Assembly: GCA_028686985.1 (NCBI GenBank)
Contig: JAQUBA010000006.1
Location: forward strand, 1-52,800
From: Candidatus Iainarchaeum sp.
GTDB lineage: Archaea; Micrarchaeota; Micrarchaeia; Anstonellales; Bilamarchaeaceae
Reading direction: 5' to 3'
DNA length: 52,800 nt
Shown here: piece after piece, positions 16,408 to 23,754 of the stretch
Layout of the letters: the number at the start of each line of letters is the position of its first letter
Position numbering within the stretch: position 1 is the stretch's first letter
Notes under the pieces: model-generated
What the model was told of the DNA's origin: nothing
What the model saw: the letters and a program-made list of their open reading frames with translations, nothing else
Database searches by the model: none
Position numbers and translations under genes: made by a program

Positions 16408-18159
16408 TCAGTCCAGTATGAAGTTGATGAGCGTTGTCTTGAGCCCGCCCCCTCCCCTTCCCCCCCTGTGCACCTTCTCCTTCAGCTTCTTCTTGAATAT
16501 CTCGCCCGCAGTGAAAACGGTCTCTATGAAGAACACCAGCGCCAGCACGTAGAACACCGCCAGGAAGTAGTATAATATGCGCGGGAGCATCATGAAGGAG
16601 AAGAAGAACGCCAGCGCCATCGCCACCACCAGGCACAGCACCATCGCCACAGTCCTCGCCATCATCTTCTTGTCCAACTCCTCGGGCGCGTTTGAGCGCA
16701 GGAACGCCTTGCTTATGCCGTGCATTATGCCAAGCGCGGACCTGAACAGCTTCGGCGCCTCGTACGCAAGCGCAGCCAGCGTGAGCAGCGCCGCCATCGC
16801 CTGTATCCACAGCACATACTCCGCGGCTATGCTCATCTCCGCAATCTTCAACAGGAAGAGGGAGAACGCCACCGCAATCAGCACGTTCACGAGGCTGGAG
16901 CCCACCCTTCCGAGCTCCCTCACGAACAGCGTGTGGAACGTCCCGCCCGGCTCAAACGCCTCCATCACATCGGACATGTAGCTGGAAACCCTGCGCATGC
17001 CCATCTTCGCCTTCGGCGAGACCGCCTTCTCCACGAGCCGCGTCATCCACTTTTCATTGATGACGGTTATGGAAGAGGCAACCGCGGCTATCAGCACCAC
17101 GGAGCCGATGATTGACGTGAGGTCCGTTCCTAACGTAAGTGACGCCTCCCTTGCCATGAGCAGCGAGAACTCTCCCGTTGAAAGCATCAATGCGGCCGCG
17201 CCCAGCGCCCGCGAGCTCTCCACGCCCATGAAGTACATCGCCACCGCGGTCCCGCCATACTTGGCAACCACGCTCACCACGGCAAGCACTATGACCGGCC
17301 AGGGGTCCGCGGCGATTGCCGCCGCGTTTATGCTCATGCCGACCGAAAGGAAAAAGAACGAGGAAAACAATCCCGTGAATGGCTTCATCGTCGCGTACAC
17401 CTCGCTCTGGCCCCTGAGGCTCGCCATCACGTTGCCGGCGAGGAACGCGCCTATGGCCGCCTCCAGCCCCACTACCTTCGCCCCGAAGCTGAGTATGAAG
17501 CACAGCGCCAAAGAAGTGTATAATATGCTCTCCTTGTTCCCGCTCTCCATGAAGAACGGCACCGCGAATTTAAGCAGCGCCCTCGCGGCGAGGTACGCGC
17601 CCAGCAGTATGAGCAGGGAAACTGCCATGCTGAACAGCGTTTCCAGGCCCCCCGCCTCCATATTCCCGAGCCCGGGTATCATCGCCAGCACGAATATCGC
17701 GAATATGTCCTCTATTATGAGCACGGTCACGAGCAGGTCCCGCTCAATGTCCCTGCCCTTGCTCATCATCGCGAATATCGCCGTGCTCGTCACCGAGAGC
17801 ATGGAGCCGATTAACAAGGATTCCACAAGCCCGAAGCCCATCACGAGCGCGCACTCATAAACCACTATGAATACCACGGTGATTTTCATCACGGCGACCA
17901 TTATCGCCCGCAGCCCCTTGCCCAGCATGCTGTGCGGGTCCACCTCCAGCCCAATCCCAAAAATGAGCAATACCGCGCCCACCTCCGCCATTGAGGAGAT
18001 TAGGTCGCTCCCCTCCACCAGGTTCAGTCCATAAGGGCCTGCGGCTAGCCCGAGCAGGAGGAGCCCGGCGATAGGGTGTAGCCTCATCCGGAGAGCGATG
18101 ACGCTCCCTACGAGGGAGAGCAGGATCGCTACCCCCAGACTGAACAACTGGTCCGCCAT
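16408..18159 (-). CDS. Kef/NapA-type cation:proton antiporter (CPA2) with extra membrane C-terminus
   Basis: A 583-residue integral membrane protein. The first ~380 residues match the CPA2 transporter core (GLAAGPYGLNLV, LLIFGIGLEVDPHSMLG, SMLSVTSTAIFAMMSKG, GAFLAGNVMASLRGQSE), expected to exchange Na+ or K+ for H+. Instead of the usual TrkA-N NAD-binding domain, the remaining ~180 residues carry about four more hydrophobic segments and a basic/glycine tail (HRGGRGGGG). ATG 18159 was chosen because a TTTATAAA box lies 26-29 nt upstream; ATG 18180 and GTG 18183 in the same frame are alternatives. Ion specificity cannot be told from sequence. Confidence 0.87.
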   Translation of the reverse strand: MADQLFSLGVAILLSLVGSVIALRMRLHPIAGLLLLGLAAGPYGLNLVEGSDLISSMAEVGAVLLIFGIGLEVDPHSMLGKGLRAIMVAVMKITVVFIVVYECALVMGFGLVESLLIGSMLSVTSTAIFAMMSKGRDIERDLLVTVLIIEDIFAIFVLAMIPGLGNMEAGGLETLFSMAVSLLILLGAYLAARALLKFAVPFFMESGNKESILYTSLALCFILSFGAKVVGLEAAIGAFLAGNVMASLRGQSEVYATMKPFTGLFSSFFFLSVGMSINAAAIAADPWPVIVLAVVSVVAKYGGTAVAMYFMGVESSRALGAAALMLSTGEFSLLMAREASLTLGTDLTSIIGSVVLIAAVASSITVINEKWMTRLVEKAVSPKAKMGMRRVSSYMSDVMEAFEPGGTFHTLFVRELGRVGSSLVNVLIAVAFSLFLLKIAEMSIAAEYVLWIQAMAALLTLAALAYEAPKLFRSALGIMHGISKAFLRSNAPEELDKKMMARTVAMVLCLVVAMALAFFFSFMMLPRILYYFLAVFYVLALVFFIETVFTAGEIFKKKLKEKVHRGGRGGGGLKTTLINFILD

Positions 18160-18184
18160 TGCAACGTAAACGCTCCCCATCACG

Positions 18185-18192
18185 GTTTATAA
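18185..18192 (-). promoter_or_regulatory. TATA-like box for the antiporter gene
   Basis: TTTATAAA on the minus strand, 26-29 nt before ATG 18159. It supports the shorter start and a leaderless mRNA. Confidence 0.55.
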
Positions 18193-18310
18193 ATCTTTTT
18201 GCGCTCCGTCGTCGATTTTCCAAAATCCGCACACCCGCCGAGTCGCCCAATCATCGCGTCCGCATATCCGCACGCCGTTGCATTTTTATATTCCGCCGTC
18301 CAAATTCCAC

Positions 18311-18757
18311 ATGGTGTCCAATATGAAAAAAACATCCTTCATCGCGATGCTAATCCTCCTATCCGCATTCTCTTTTGCGCGCGGCACGACAATCAGCATC
18401 GGGGAAACAGTCCCCGTGGACGGCGGCACAACCACCACTCCGGATGGCTCCGGGGAGGAAACCGCGCCTCCACCCGAAGAAGATTCCGATTCCGGCCCCA
18501 TCCCGCAGGTCACAATCACCCCCGCGGACGGCAGCGGCGCCCCATCGGGCGAGGGCTCCTCCTGGGAAAATTCCGAAATCCTCGGCGTTGGAGAAACAAG
18601 CGGCGAAACAGGCATGCCAGCTTCGGAAGAAAATGCTGGCGCAACCGGTGAGCAGCCCCAGCCCGGCGGCAACGGGGAGGACAGGAACGGAGCGTCCTGC
18701 GCGCCCGCACTAGTCCTTGCCTGCCTCGCCTCCCTCGCCCTCTTCGCCAAAAAGTGA
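18311..18757 (+). CDS. Secreted acidic low-complexity protein with C-terminal hydrophobic anchor
   Basis: A 148-residue predicted surface protein. The signal peptide is MVSNMKKTSFIAMLILLSAF (cleavage near SFARG). The middle ~100 residues are rich in Gly, Ser, Thr, Glu and Pro with almost no bulky hydrophobics. The protein ends CAPALVLACLASLALFAKK, a hydrophobic helix plus KK, like an archaeal C-terminal anchor or sortase-type signal. ATG 18311 or 18323 may be the start. Its last 48 bases overlap the convergent gene at 18710-19243. Function unknown; S-layer or pilus-like stalk is a guess. Confidence 0.65.
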   Translation: MVSNMKKTSFIAMLILLSAFSFARGTTISIGETVPVDGGTTTTPDGSGEETAPPPEEDSDSGPIPQVTITPADGSGAPSGEGSSWENSEILGVGETSGETGMPASEENAGATGEQPQPGGNGEDRNGASCAPALVLACLASLALFAKK

Positions 18758-19243
18758 TCCCACAAAAGGCAATTGCCTGGCCACGCCCACCATCTCTTCA
18801 AGTATTCCCTTTTTTTCAATTACTCTTCCAGGTCGGCCCTTGACTTCACAAACGACCGGAGGCACACCCCCATCTTCCTCCCCGCGCACCTCTTGCGCCG
18901 CCATTTCCATTATCTCCAATGGATATACGAGTGTCACTCCGCCTGCTTCGTCCCCCAGCGCCTTCGCATTGCAGCCAATCCCCCACATCTCCAACGCGAA
19001 TTCCGCGCCCAGCCCCGCGGACACCACCTCCTCCGCAAGCTCGGCGGCCAGCTCCGACCTCTCATAAACGTCATTCCTGGGCGTGCCGAGCCGCCCCTTC
19101 ATTTCGCTCACTGCCTCAAATGCCTTCCTGAAGGCCACCTCGCTCACCCGCCGCCTGCCCTCCTTCGCATGCCCCGCTGCGCGCTCCGCAAGCATCCGCG
19201 CCCTTGATTCCGGGCCGGGTGCAGGCCTTTCCCCAACTACCAT
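18710..19243 (-). CDS. Unknown 177-residue protein
   Basis: A soluble protein. The N-terminal half is helical and Arg/Ala/Glu-rich (ESRARMLAERAAGHAKEG; YERSELAAELAEEVVSAG). The second half has beta-rich sections (GVTLVYPLEIMEMAAQEV; VPPVVCEVKGRPGRVIEKK). I recognise no family. ATG 19243 is preferred over the longer frame starting at 19396 because a clear TATA-like box lies 25 nt upstream and the extra N-terminus crosses a tRNA-derived repeat. The 3' end overlaps the convergent secreted protein gene by 48 bases. Confidence 0.6.
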   Translation of the reverse strand: MVVGERPAPGPESRARMLAERAAGHAKEGRRRVSEVAFRKAFEAVSEMKGRLGTPRNDVYERSELAAELAEEVVSAGLGAEFALEMWGIGCNAKALGDEAGGVTLVYPLEIMEMAAQEVRGEEDGGVPPVVCEVKGRPGRVIEKKGILEEMVGVARQLPFVGSLFGEEGEGGEAGKD

Positions 19244-19262
19244 CTTAGTAATATGCCAACCA

Positions 19263-19274
19263 CCATATAAAATT
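19263..19274 (-). promoter_or_regulatory. TATA-like box for the 19243 gene
   Basis: AATTTTATATGG on the minus strand is centred 25 nt before ATG 19243, the spacing of a leaderless promoter. Confidence 0.55.
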
Positions 19275-19290
19275 CTTTCCAAAACCAGAA

Positions 19291-19308
19291 AGCCCTGGAC
19301 GAGAGTTG
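19291..19308. repeat. 18-bp copy of the tRNA-Thr 3' end (att-like repeat, outer)
   Basis: AGCCCTGGACGAGAGTTG is identical to bases 19648-19665 inside tRNA-Thr, from the T-loop through the discriminator. It lies in the same orientation 357 bp away on the 3' side of the tRNA, as expected for the far attachment site of an element that integrated into the tRNA gene. Confidence 0.7.
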
Positions 19309-19312
19309 CTCC

Positions 19313-19346
19313 AAGAGGAAGGGGGAAGGCGTTCCCCCCTCTCTTT
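19313..19346. terminator. Strong GC stem-loop beside the repeat
   Basis: GGGGGAA (19321-19327) pairs exactly with TTCCCCC (19332-19338) around a GGCG loop, and the flanks (AAGAG / CTCTT) can extend it. On the minus strand it follows the small Cys-rich gene and could end that transcript. Confidence 0.4.
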
Positions 19347-19399
19347 AGGGTAATCATACCCCCCTCCCACTTCACTTTAACACTCTTTGCATGCACTCC

Positions 19400-19603
19400 T
19401 TACGCTTTTGATTTTTGATTAGTAGATTTTACAGGATATGTGCAAACCACTGTGTCAGGTGACTTTATTCCATTGAAATATTTGCAAATAGAGATATTCT
19501 TCACAGCACATTTGTGCCCGTCAGTATTTTCTGCAACATTCCACGGGCATTTGTCCTGTTTCCAAGAAATGTTCCCAGGATTAGTTGCTAAATCTATATC
19601 CAT
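19400..19603 (-). CDS. Small Cys-rich protein next to tRNA-Thr
   Basis: A 67-residue protein with an ordered Cys pattern: CPWN, HKCAVKN, ISICKYFNGI, VVCTYP. This suggests a metal site or disulfides. GGAG lies 6 nt before ATG 19603; a longer frame from 19645 exists but lacks such a site. The gene is more AT-rich than its neighbours. It fills the interval between tRNA-Thr and the 18-bp copy of that tRNA's 3' end, and reads in the tRNA's direction. Similar small Cys proteins occur in archaea as far as I recall, with no known function. Confidence 0.6.
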   Translation of the reverse strand: MDIDLATNPGNISWKQDKCPWNVAENTDGHKCAVKNISICKYFNGIKSPDTVVCTYPVKSTNQKSKA

Positions 19604-19647
19604 ATTCGCTCCTTGCAATTCCCGTGGCGCTGTTCTTTTTACCATTT

Positions 19648-19665
19648 AGCCCTGGACGAGAGTTG
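19648..19665. repeat. 18-bp repeat at the tRNA-Thr 3' end (att-like repeat, inner)
   Basis: This is the tRNA-internal copy of AGCCCTGGACGAGAGTTG. The match ends at the discriminator base on one side and in the T-loop on the other, the usual boundaries of tRNA attachment sites. Confidence 0.7.
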
Positions 19666-19719
19666 AACTCGCGGCCTCGTGCTTACCAAGCACGCGCTCT
19701 GCCACTGAGCTACCAGGGC
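19648..19719 (-). tRNA. tRNA-Thr (anticodon GGT)
   Basis: A full cloverleaf folds on the minus strand: acceptor GCCCTGG/CCAGGGC, D-stem GCTC/GAGC, anticodon stem CGTGC/GCACG with loop TTGGTAA (anticodon GGT), and T-arm GCGAG-TTCAACT-CTCGT. The discriminator is U73, usual for archaeal tRNA-Thr. CCA is not encoded. It starts 9 bp after the stop codon of the Mut7-C gene with no TATA box between, so it is probably cut from a shared transcript. Confidence 0.95.
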
Positions 19720-19728
19720 GCCTAACAC

Positions 19729-20208
19729 TCATTTCTTTTTTGACAGAATTCTTCTCTGCTCTTCTATTTTCCCAAGAACCTTTTTAATATTAATCCAATG
19801 CCCCCCTTCCCAGTAATTCTTGCCGCACGAAGAGCATTTCCAGCATTTCCTCTTCCCCCCAACCACATCTTCAGGAATCCCCTCCAGCGAAGCGCAATCC
19901 TTCCCCTCCAATTTCCCGTTGCACTCCGGGCACCTGGTCTTCTCCGGAAACCCTGCCTCCAGCCCGTACCTGTCCATTATTATCGCAAGGTCCTCCTCCA
20001 GTTTCTCCTGCCTCAAAAACAGGAAAGGAATCCCCACCTTGTCCGCCCTCTTCGCCAATTCCTCATCTTTGGTAAGGAGTACCCTGCCGCTCTTCCCCGC
20101 CTCCGCAAGCACGGCGGTATCATCCCCCTCAAGGAATTCCGTATCATACCCGATGAGCCGCAGCCATTTCGCCGTCTTCTTCAGCATCTCGTCCGCAAGG
20201 AACCTCAT
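19729..20208 (-). CDS. Mut7-C (DUF82) PIN-like nuclease with zinc ribbon
   Basis: A 159-residue protein. The N-terminal PIN-like fold shows the acidic residues of the family: MRFLADEMLKKTAKWLRLIG (D6, E7), then EGDDTAVL and VLLTKDEELAKRA. The C-terminal zinc ribbon has CPECNGKL and CWKCSSCGKNYW. Members of this group are predicted RNases; the exact substrate in archaea is not established. The gene is directly followed by tRNA-Thr on the same strand. Confidence 0.88.
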   Translation of the reverse strand: MRFLADEMLKKTAKWLRLIGYDTEFLEGDDTAVLAEAGKSGRVLLTKDEELAKRADKVGIPFLFLRQEKLEEDLAIIMDRYGLEAGFPEKTRCPECNGKLEGKDCASLEGIPEDVVGGKRKCWKCSSCGKNYWEGGHWINIKKVLGKIEEQRRILSKKK

Positions 20209-20260
20209 GCATACTGATAGGAAGGAAAACTAAAATAAGGTGGAAGGATAAGCAAAATGC

Positions 20261-20569
20261 CTATCCGACCAGCGAAATCTTCACGAAAACAGAGTCCGGG
20301 ATTTTGATGCGAAGGAGCTGCCTAATCGTCTTCTCGTCCCCGTCCACCTCTATGAGCCTCTTGCTTATCCTCTTCTCCCAGTGCTCATAGGTGTCCGACC
20401 CGTCGCCGCACGGAGTCCTCCTGCAGGAGATATTCAGCCTCCTGCGCGGCATCGGGACCGGCCCCACGACCTTCATGTTCAGCGCGGTGGAGAGTTCCTT
20501 GATCTGCGCCACCACGAGCTGTAGGTCGGACGGTTTCTCGCTCTTCAGCGTAATCTTTGCCTTCGTCAT
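20261..20569 (-). CDS. rps10: 30S ribosomal protein S10 (uS10)
   Basis: A 102-residue small-subunit protein of the head domain. The start MTKAKITLKSEKPSDL and the sequence VVGPVPMPRRRLNISCRRTPCGDG followed by HWEKRISKRLIEVDG match archaeal S10. ATG 20569 fits the usual archaeal length; a GTG at 20584 overlapping the EF-1 alpha stop is the alternative. It lies directly after EF-1 alpha, the conserved archaeal tuf-rps10 order. Confidence 0.95.
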   Translation of the reverse strand: MTKAKITLKSEKPSDLQLVVAQIKELSTALNMKVVGPVPMPRRRLNISCRRTPCGDGSDTYEHWEKRISKRLIEVDGDEKTIRQLLRIKIPDSVFVKISLVG

Positions 20570-20580
20570 CAAATCTGCCT

Positions 20581-21855
20581 TCACTGCTGCTTTCTCGGGA
20601 CCACGTCCAAGACCACGCCCGCGGCGACGGTCTGGCCCATGTCCCTGATCGCGAACCTTCCCAGCGGCGGGAACTCGCTGAACTTCTCAATGACCACGGG
20701 TTTCAACGGCTTCATCTTCACAACAGCCACGTCGCCGGTCTTGATGAAGTCCGGCTTCGCCTGCTGCGTCTGGCCGCTCTTCGGGTCCTTCCTCTCCACT
20801 ATCTCCGTGACCCTCGCGGCGAACTGCGCCGTGTGGATGTGAAGAACCGGAGTGTACCCAATAGATATCGCGGTCGGGTGGTTCAGGACGACTATCTGCG
20901 CGGTGAATTCCTCGGCCACCGTGGGCGGCTTGTCCGCCGGGCCGATTACGTCACCCCTCTTCACGTCCTTCTTGTCAACACCCTTCACGTTGAAGCCGAC
21001 ATTGTCGCCGGGCATCGCCTCCTGCATCTCCTGGTGGTGCATCTCTATCTTCTTCACTTCGCCCTTCGCTCCCGAAGGCATGAAGATTATCGGCATGTTC
21101 TGCTTCAGCACGCCCGTCTCCACCCTCCCTACCGGCACTGTTCCGTGCCCGGTGATGGTGTAAACGTCCTGCACCGGCAGCCTGAGCGGCTTGTCGGTCG
21201 GCTTCACTGGCGGGACGAACGTATCAATCAGCTCCAGCAGCGTCGGGCCCGTGTACCACGGCATATTGGTGGATTTCTTCGCGATGTTGTCCCCGACGTA
21301 TGCGGAGGTGGGCACGAAAGCGACCTTGTCCATCTTCCATCCCATTCCCGCGAGGAGCTTGGACACCTCCTCCTTCACCTTGTCGAACTGCGCCTTGTCG
21401 TAGTTCACCGCGTCCATCTTGTTCATGTTGACTATCATCTGGTTTATGCCCAGAACCTTTGAAAGGAACGCGTGCTCCTTCGTCTGCGGCTGCACGCCAT
21501 CCTTAACGGACACGACGAGCACTGCACCGTCCGCCTGGCTCGCACCGGTAATCATGTTCTTGACGAAGTCCCTGTGCCCCGGGGCGTCTATGATTGTGCA
21601 GTGGAATTTCGGGGTGTCGAACTCCTTGTGCGACACCTCTATCGTCACGCCCCTTTCCCTCTCCTCCTTGAGAGTGTCCATGACGAACGCATATTCGAAA
21701 GTCGCCTTCCCTAGCCTCTCGGCTTCCTCCTTGAGCTTCCTCATCACGTTCTCAGGAAGCGCGCCGGTGTCGTAAAGCACCCTGCCCACAGACGTTGACT
21801 TTCCAGAGTCAACGTGCCCGATAAACACTACGTTCAAGTGTTCTTTCTTTGCCAT
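20581..21855 (-). CDS. tuf: Translation elongation factor 1-alpha (EF-Tu homologue)
   Basis: The GTPase that delivers aminoacyl-tRNA to the ribosome. G motifs are intact: GHVDSGKST (G1), ERGVTIEVS (G2 region), DAPGHRDF (G3), NKMDAV (G4) and TSAY (G5). Domains II and III follow. Its 424 residues are typical. A consensus GAGGTG lies 6 nt before the ATG, and the promoter region contains an inverted repeat with a central TATA-like core. Co-transcribed with S10. Confidence 0.98.
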   Translation of the reverse strand: MAKKEHLNVVFIGHVDSGKSTSVGRVLYDTGALPENVMRKLKEEAERLGKATFEYAFVMDTLKEERERGVTIEVSHKEFDTPKFHCTIIDAPGHRDFVKNMITGASQADGAVLVVSVKDGVQPQTKEHAFLSKVLGINQMIVNMNKMDAVNYDKAQFDKVKEEVSKLLAGMGWKMDKVAFVPTSAYVGDNIAKKSTNMPWYTGPTLLELIDTFVPPVKPTDKPLRLPVQDVYTITGHGTVPVGRVETGVLKQNMPIIFMPSGAKGEVKKIEMHHQEMQEAMPGDNVGFNVKGVDKKDVKRGDVIGPADKPPTVAEEFTAQIVVLNHPTAISIGYTPVLHIHTAQFAARVTEIVERKDPKSGQTQQAKPDFIKTGDVAVVKMKPLKPVVIEKFSEFPPLGRFAIRDMGQTVAAGVVLDVVPRKQQ

Positions 21856-21891
21856 ATCTACACCTCATTTTTAGAGTTCAATTTCTTTACT

Positions 21892-21907
21892 TCGCGTATA
21901 AACGCGA
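21892..21907 (-). promoter_or_regulatory. TATA-like core inside an inverted repeat upstream of EF-1 alpha
   Basis: TCGCGTATAAACGCGA: 6-bp arms (TCGCGT/ACGCGA) around ATAA, giving GTTTATAC on the minus strand about 45 nt before the EF-1 alpha ATG. A transcript starting 25 nt downstream would have a leader of about 18 nt holding the GAGGTG site. Confidence 0.45.
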
Positions 21908-21937
21908 GAAAGAGTATAACTTTTATTGATAGATTAG

Positions 21938-21947
21938 TTTTTAAACC
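21938..21947 (+). promoter_or_regulatory. TATA-like box for the phosphorylase gene
   Basis: TTTTTAAACC, about 25 nt before ATG 21968; leaderless spacing. Confidence 0.55.
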
Positions 21948-21967
21948 TTGTTTTCTTTTCCTTCATT

Positions 21968-22684
21968 ATGCTGGGGATAATCTCAGGAAGCGGCCTGTAC
22001 AACATGGGGAAGATGAGGGAGCGCCACGTGAACACCCCCTACGGGAGGGCTTCGCTCTATTCCCTCAAGCTCGGCGGCGAGGACGTCCTGTTCATCCCCC
22101 GCCACCGCACCGACCACTCCATACCCGCGCACAAGGTCAATTATAAAGCTAATATATGGGCACTTGAGGAGGAGGGCGCCACCGCAATCCTGGCGTTCTA
22201 TTCCGCGGGCATAATCTCCAGATACAAGCCCGGCGACCTCGTCCTGCTCCAGGACTTCATCGGGCTCTTCACGCCCATATCCCTATACGACTCCTTTGAG
22301 TCCGGCATCCGCCACGCGGACGTTTCCCGCCCCTTTGACAAGGGGCTCTGCAACCTGGTCCGGGAGGGCGCGTATTCCTCCCGCATAAAGCTCAGGAAAG
22401 GCGGCATAATCGCCACCACCCGCGGCCCGCGCTTTGAGACCGCCGCGGAAATCCGCGTCCTGAAGCAGATGGGCGCCAACCTCGTGAACATGACCGCCGC
22501 CTACGAGATTACGCTCGCGAACGAATTGGAAGTCCCCATCGCCGGAGTCGCAATAGGCACCAACCTCGCCTGCGGCGTAAAGGGAACCCGCGCCATCTCC
22601 CACGCCGAAGTGACCAGGGCGGTAAGGAAAAAGGAGGCGCAGGTAAAATCCATCGCGGCGTACGTAGCGGAGGAAGTCCTCTAG
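21968..22684 (+). CDS. S-methyl-5'-thioadenosine/inosine phosphorylase family
   Basis: A 238-residue nucleoside phosphorylase of the MTAP family, which splits 5'-methylthioadenosine or methylthioinosine with phosphate and feeds methionine salvage. Visible motifs are the phosphate loop GIISGSGLY, IPRHRTDHSIPAHKVNYKAN, TTRGPRFETAAEI, VNMTAAYEITLANEL and IAGVAIGTNLACG. It is slightly short for the family. Archaeal members differ in using adenosine or inosine substrates and this cannot be decided by eye. The last 4 bases overlap the convergent TyrRS gene. Confidence 0.88.
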   Translation: MLGIISGSGLYNMGKMRERHVNTPYGRASLYSLKLGGEDVLFIPRHRTDHSIPAHKVNYKANIWALEEEGATAILAFYSAGIISRYKPGDLVLLQDFIGLFTPISLYDSFESGIRHADVSRPFDKGLCNLVREGAYSSRIKLRKGGIIATTRGPRFETAAEIRVLKQMGANLVNMTAAYEITLANELEVPIAGVAIGTNLACGVKGTRAISHAEVTRAVRKKEAQVKSIAAYVAEEVL

Positions 22685-23754
22685 CGCGTAACCCTCATCT
22701 TTTCCATTTCCTTCAAATATTCCTCGTGCTTCGCGAAGTATTCCCTCGCCGGCTTGAGCATGGAGCACAGCTCGCCCGCAACCGCATTCTTCAAATCCAT
22801 CGGATGCAATTTCCCCCCGGAATACTCCTTCCTCAATTCCGCGGAATCCGCAATCTCAATGTCCCCGCCGAATTTCGCGGGCCTCCCTATATTGAGCGAC
22901 CCATCCCGGAGCACGAGCATCTCCGCATACTGGATAATGGGATTCCCTTCCACAATTTTGGGGGCGCAGTTCGCCTTCGCTATCTTTCTCTTAATCTCCT
23001 CTTCACTTTCATGTATGAAAATCGCCGAATCCGGGACGCTCTTGCTCATCTTCGCGTCTATAATCTCATCTTCCGTCGGGTTCATCCTGGTTGAGCTCTG
23101 CAGCCCCGCCAGCAATCCCGTATGCAGGGCAATGGGCTTCTCGTGACCCACCTTCCCTGCAATCTCCCTTGCGAGCATATGCACCTTCCTCTGGTCCATG
23201 CCCGCATGCGCAATGTCCACATTCAATTTGAAGATATCGGCCGCCTGCATCGCAGGATAGAGCATCGCCGCGCTGCTCAGGGTGTCCGTCTCCTTCCTGC
23301 CCATTATCGTTACGCATCTCATCATTCTATTCGCGGTAGTGTTCCTCATTATGTCCAGCACCATCTTCCAATATTCGTCGTCGTAGATTTTGCTCCCAAG
23401 CACGTACTCAACTTTATCCTCCGGAAGCCCCAGCGCCACGAATGCATGCTTGAAATAGCCCGCTGCTATTTTCCGTATCGCCTCCAAATCCCCGCCCATC
23501 TTCCCGTTTATCCACGCGTGATAATCAGCCAGGAATATGCAGGGCTTCACGCCCGCCTCCATCAGATCCTTCACTTTGAGGGCGGTCATCAGCCCCGTCC
23601 CCAGGTGCACGTAGCCCGAAATCTCAAACCCTATATAGTGCTTCGGGTGCGCCTTTGTCTCAAACAAGTTCTTCAGCTCCCCCTCCGTGACCAGCTCTAT
23701 GGTCGGAGTCCTTTTCGCCAGCGCAACCTTTCCCTGCACATCCATTTTCTTCAC
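22681..23754 (-). CDS. tyrS: Tyrosyl-tRNA synthetase (archaeal type)
   Basis: Class I synthetase, 357 residues, charging tRNA-Tyr. The HIGH-type signature appears as YVHLGTGLM and the KMSKS loop as DAKMSKSVPDSAIF. The archaeal/eukaryotic type is shown by the LADYHAWINGKMGGD section and by the lack of a bacterial S4 domain. The stop codon of the following DUF2070 gene product and this start are adjacent (23754/23755), so the upstream DUF2070 gene and TyrRS are likely co-transcribed. Confidence 0.95.
   Translation of the reverse strand: MKKMDVQGKVALAKRTPTIELVTEGELKNLFETKAHPKHYIGFEISGYVHLGTGLMTALKVKDLMEAGVKPCIFLADYHAWINGKMGGDLEAIRKIAAGYFKHAFVALGLPEDKVEYVLGSKIYDDEYWKMVLDIMRNTTANRMMRCVTIMGRKETDTLSSAAMLYPAMQAADIFKLNVDIAHAGMDQRKVHMLAREIAGKVGHEKPIALHTGLLAGLQSSTRMNPTEDEIIDAKMSKSVPDSAIFIHESEEEIKRKIAKANCAPKIVEGNPIIQYAEMLVLRDGSLNIGRPAKFGGDIEIADSAELRKEYSGGKLHPMDLKNAVAGELCSMLKPAREYFAKHEEYLKEMEKMRVTR

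Noticed and set aside
19291-19308. Second tRNA-Thr gene
   Set aside because: Only the last 18 bases of the tRNA match; no acceptor 5' half, D-arm or anticodon arm is present.
20557-21462. Plus-strand frame opposite EF-1 alpha and S10
   Set aside because: Shadow of highly conserved genes.
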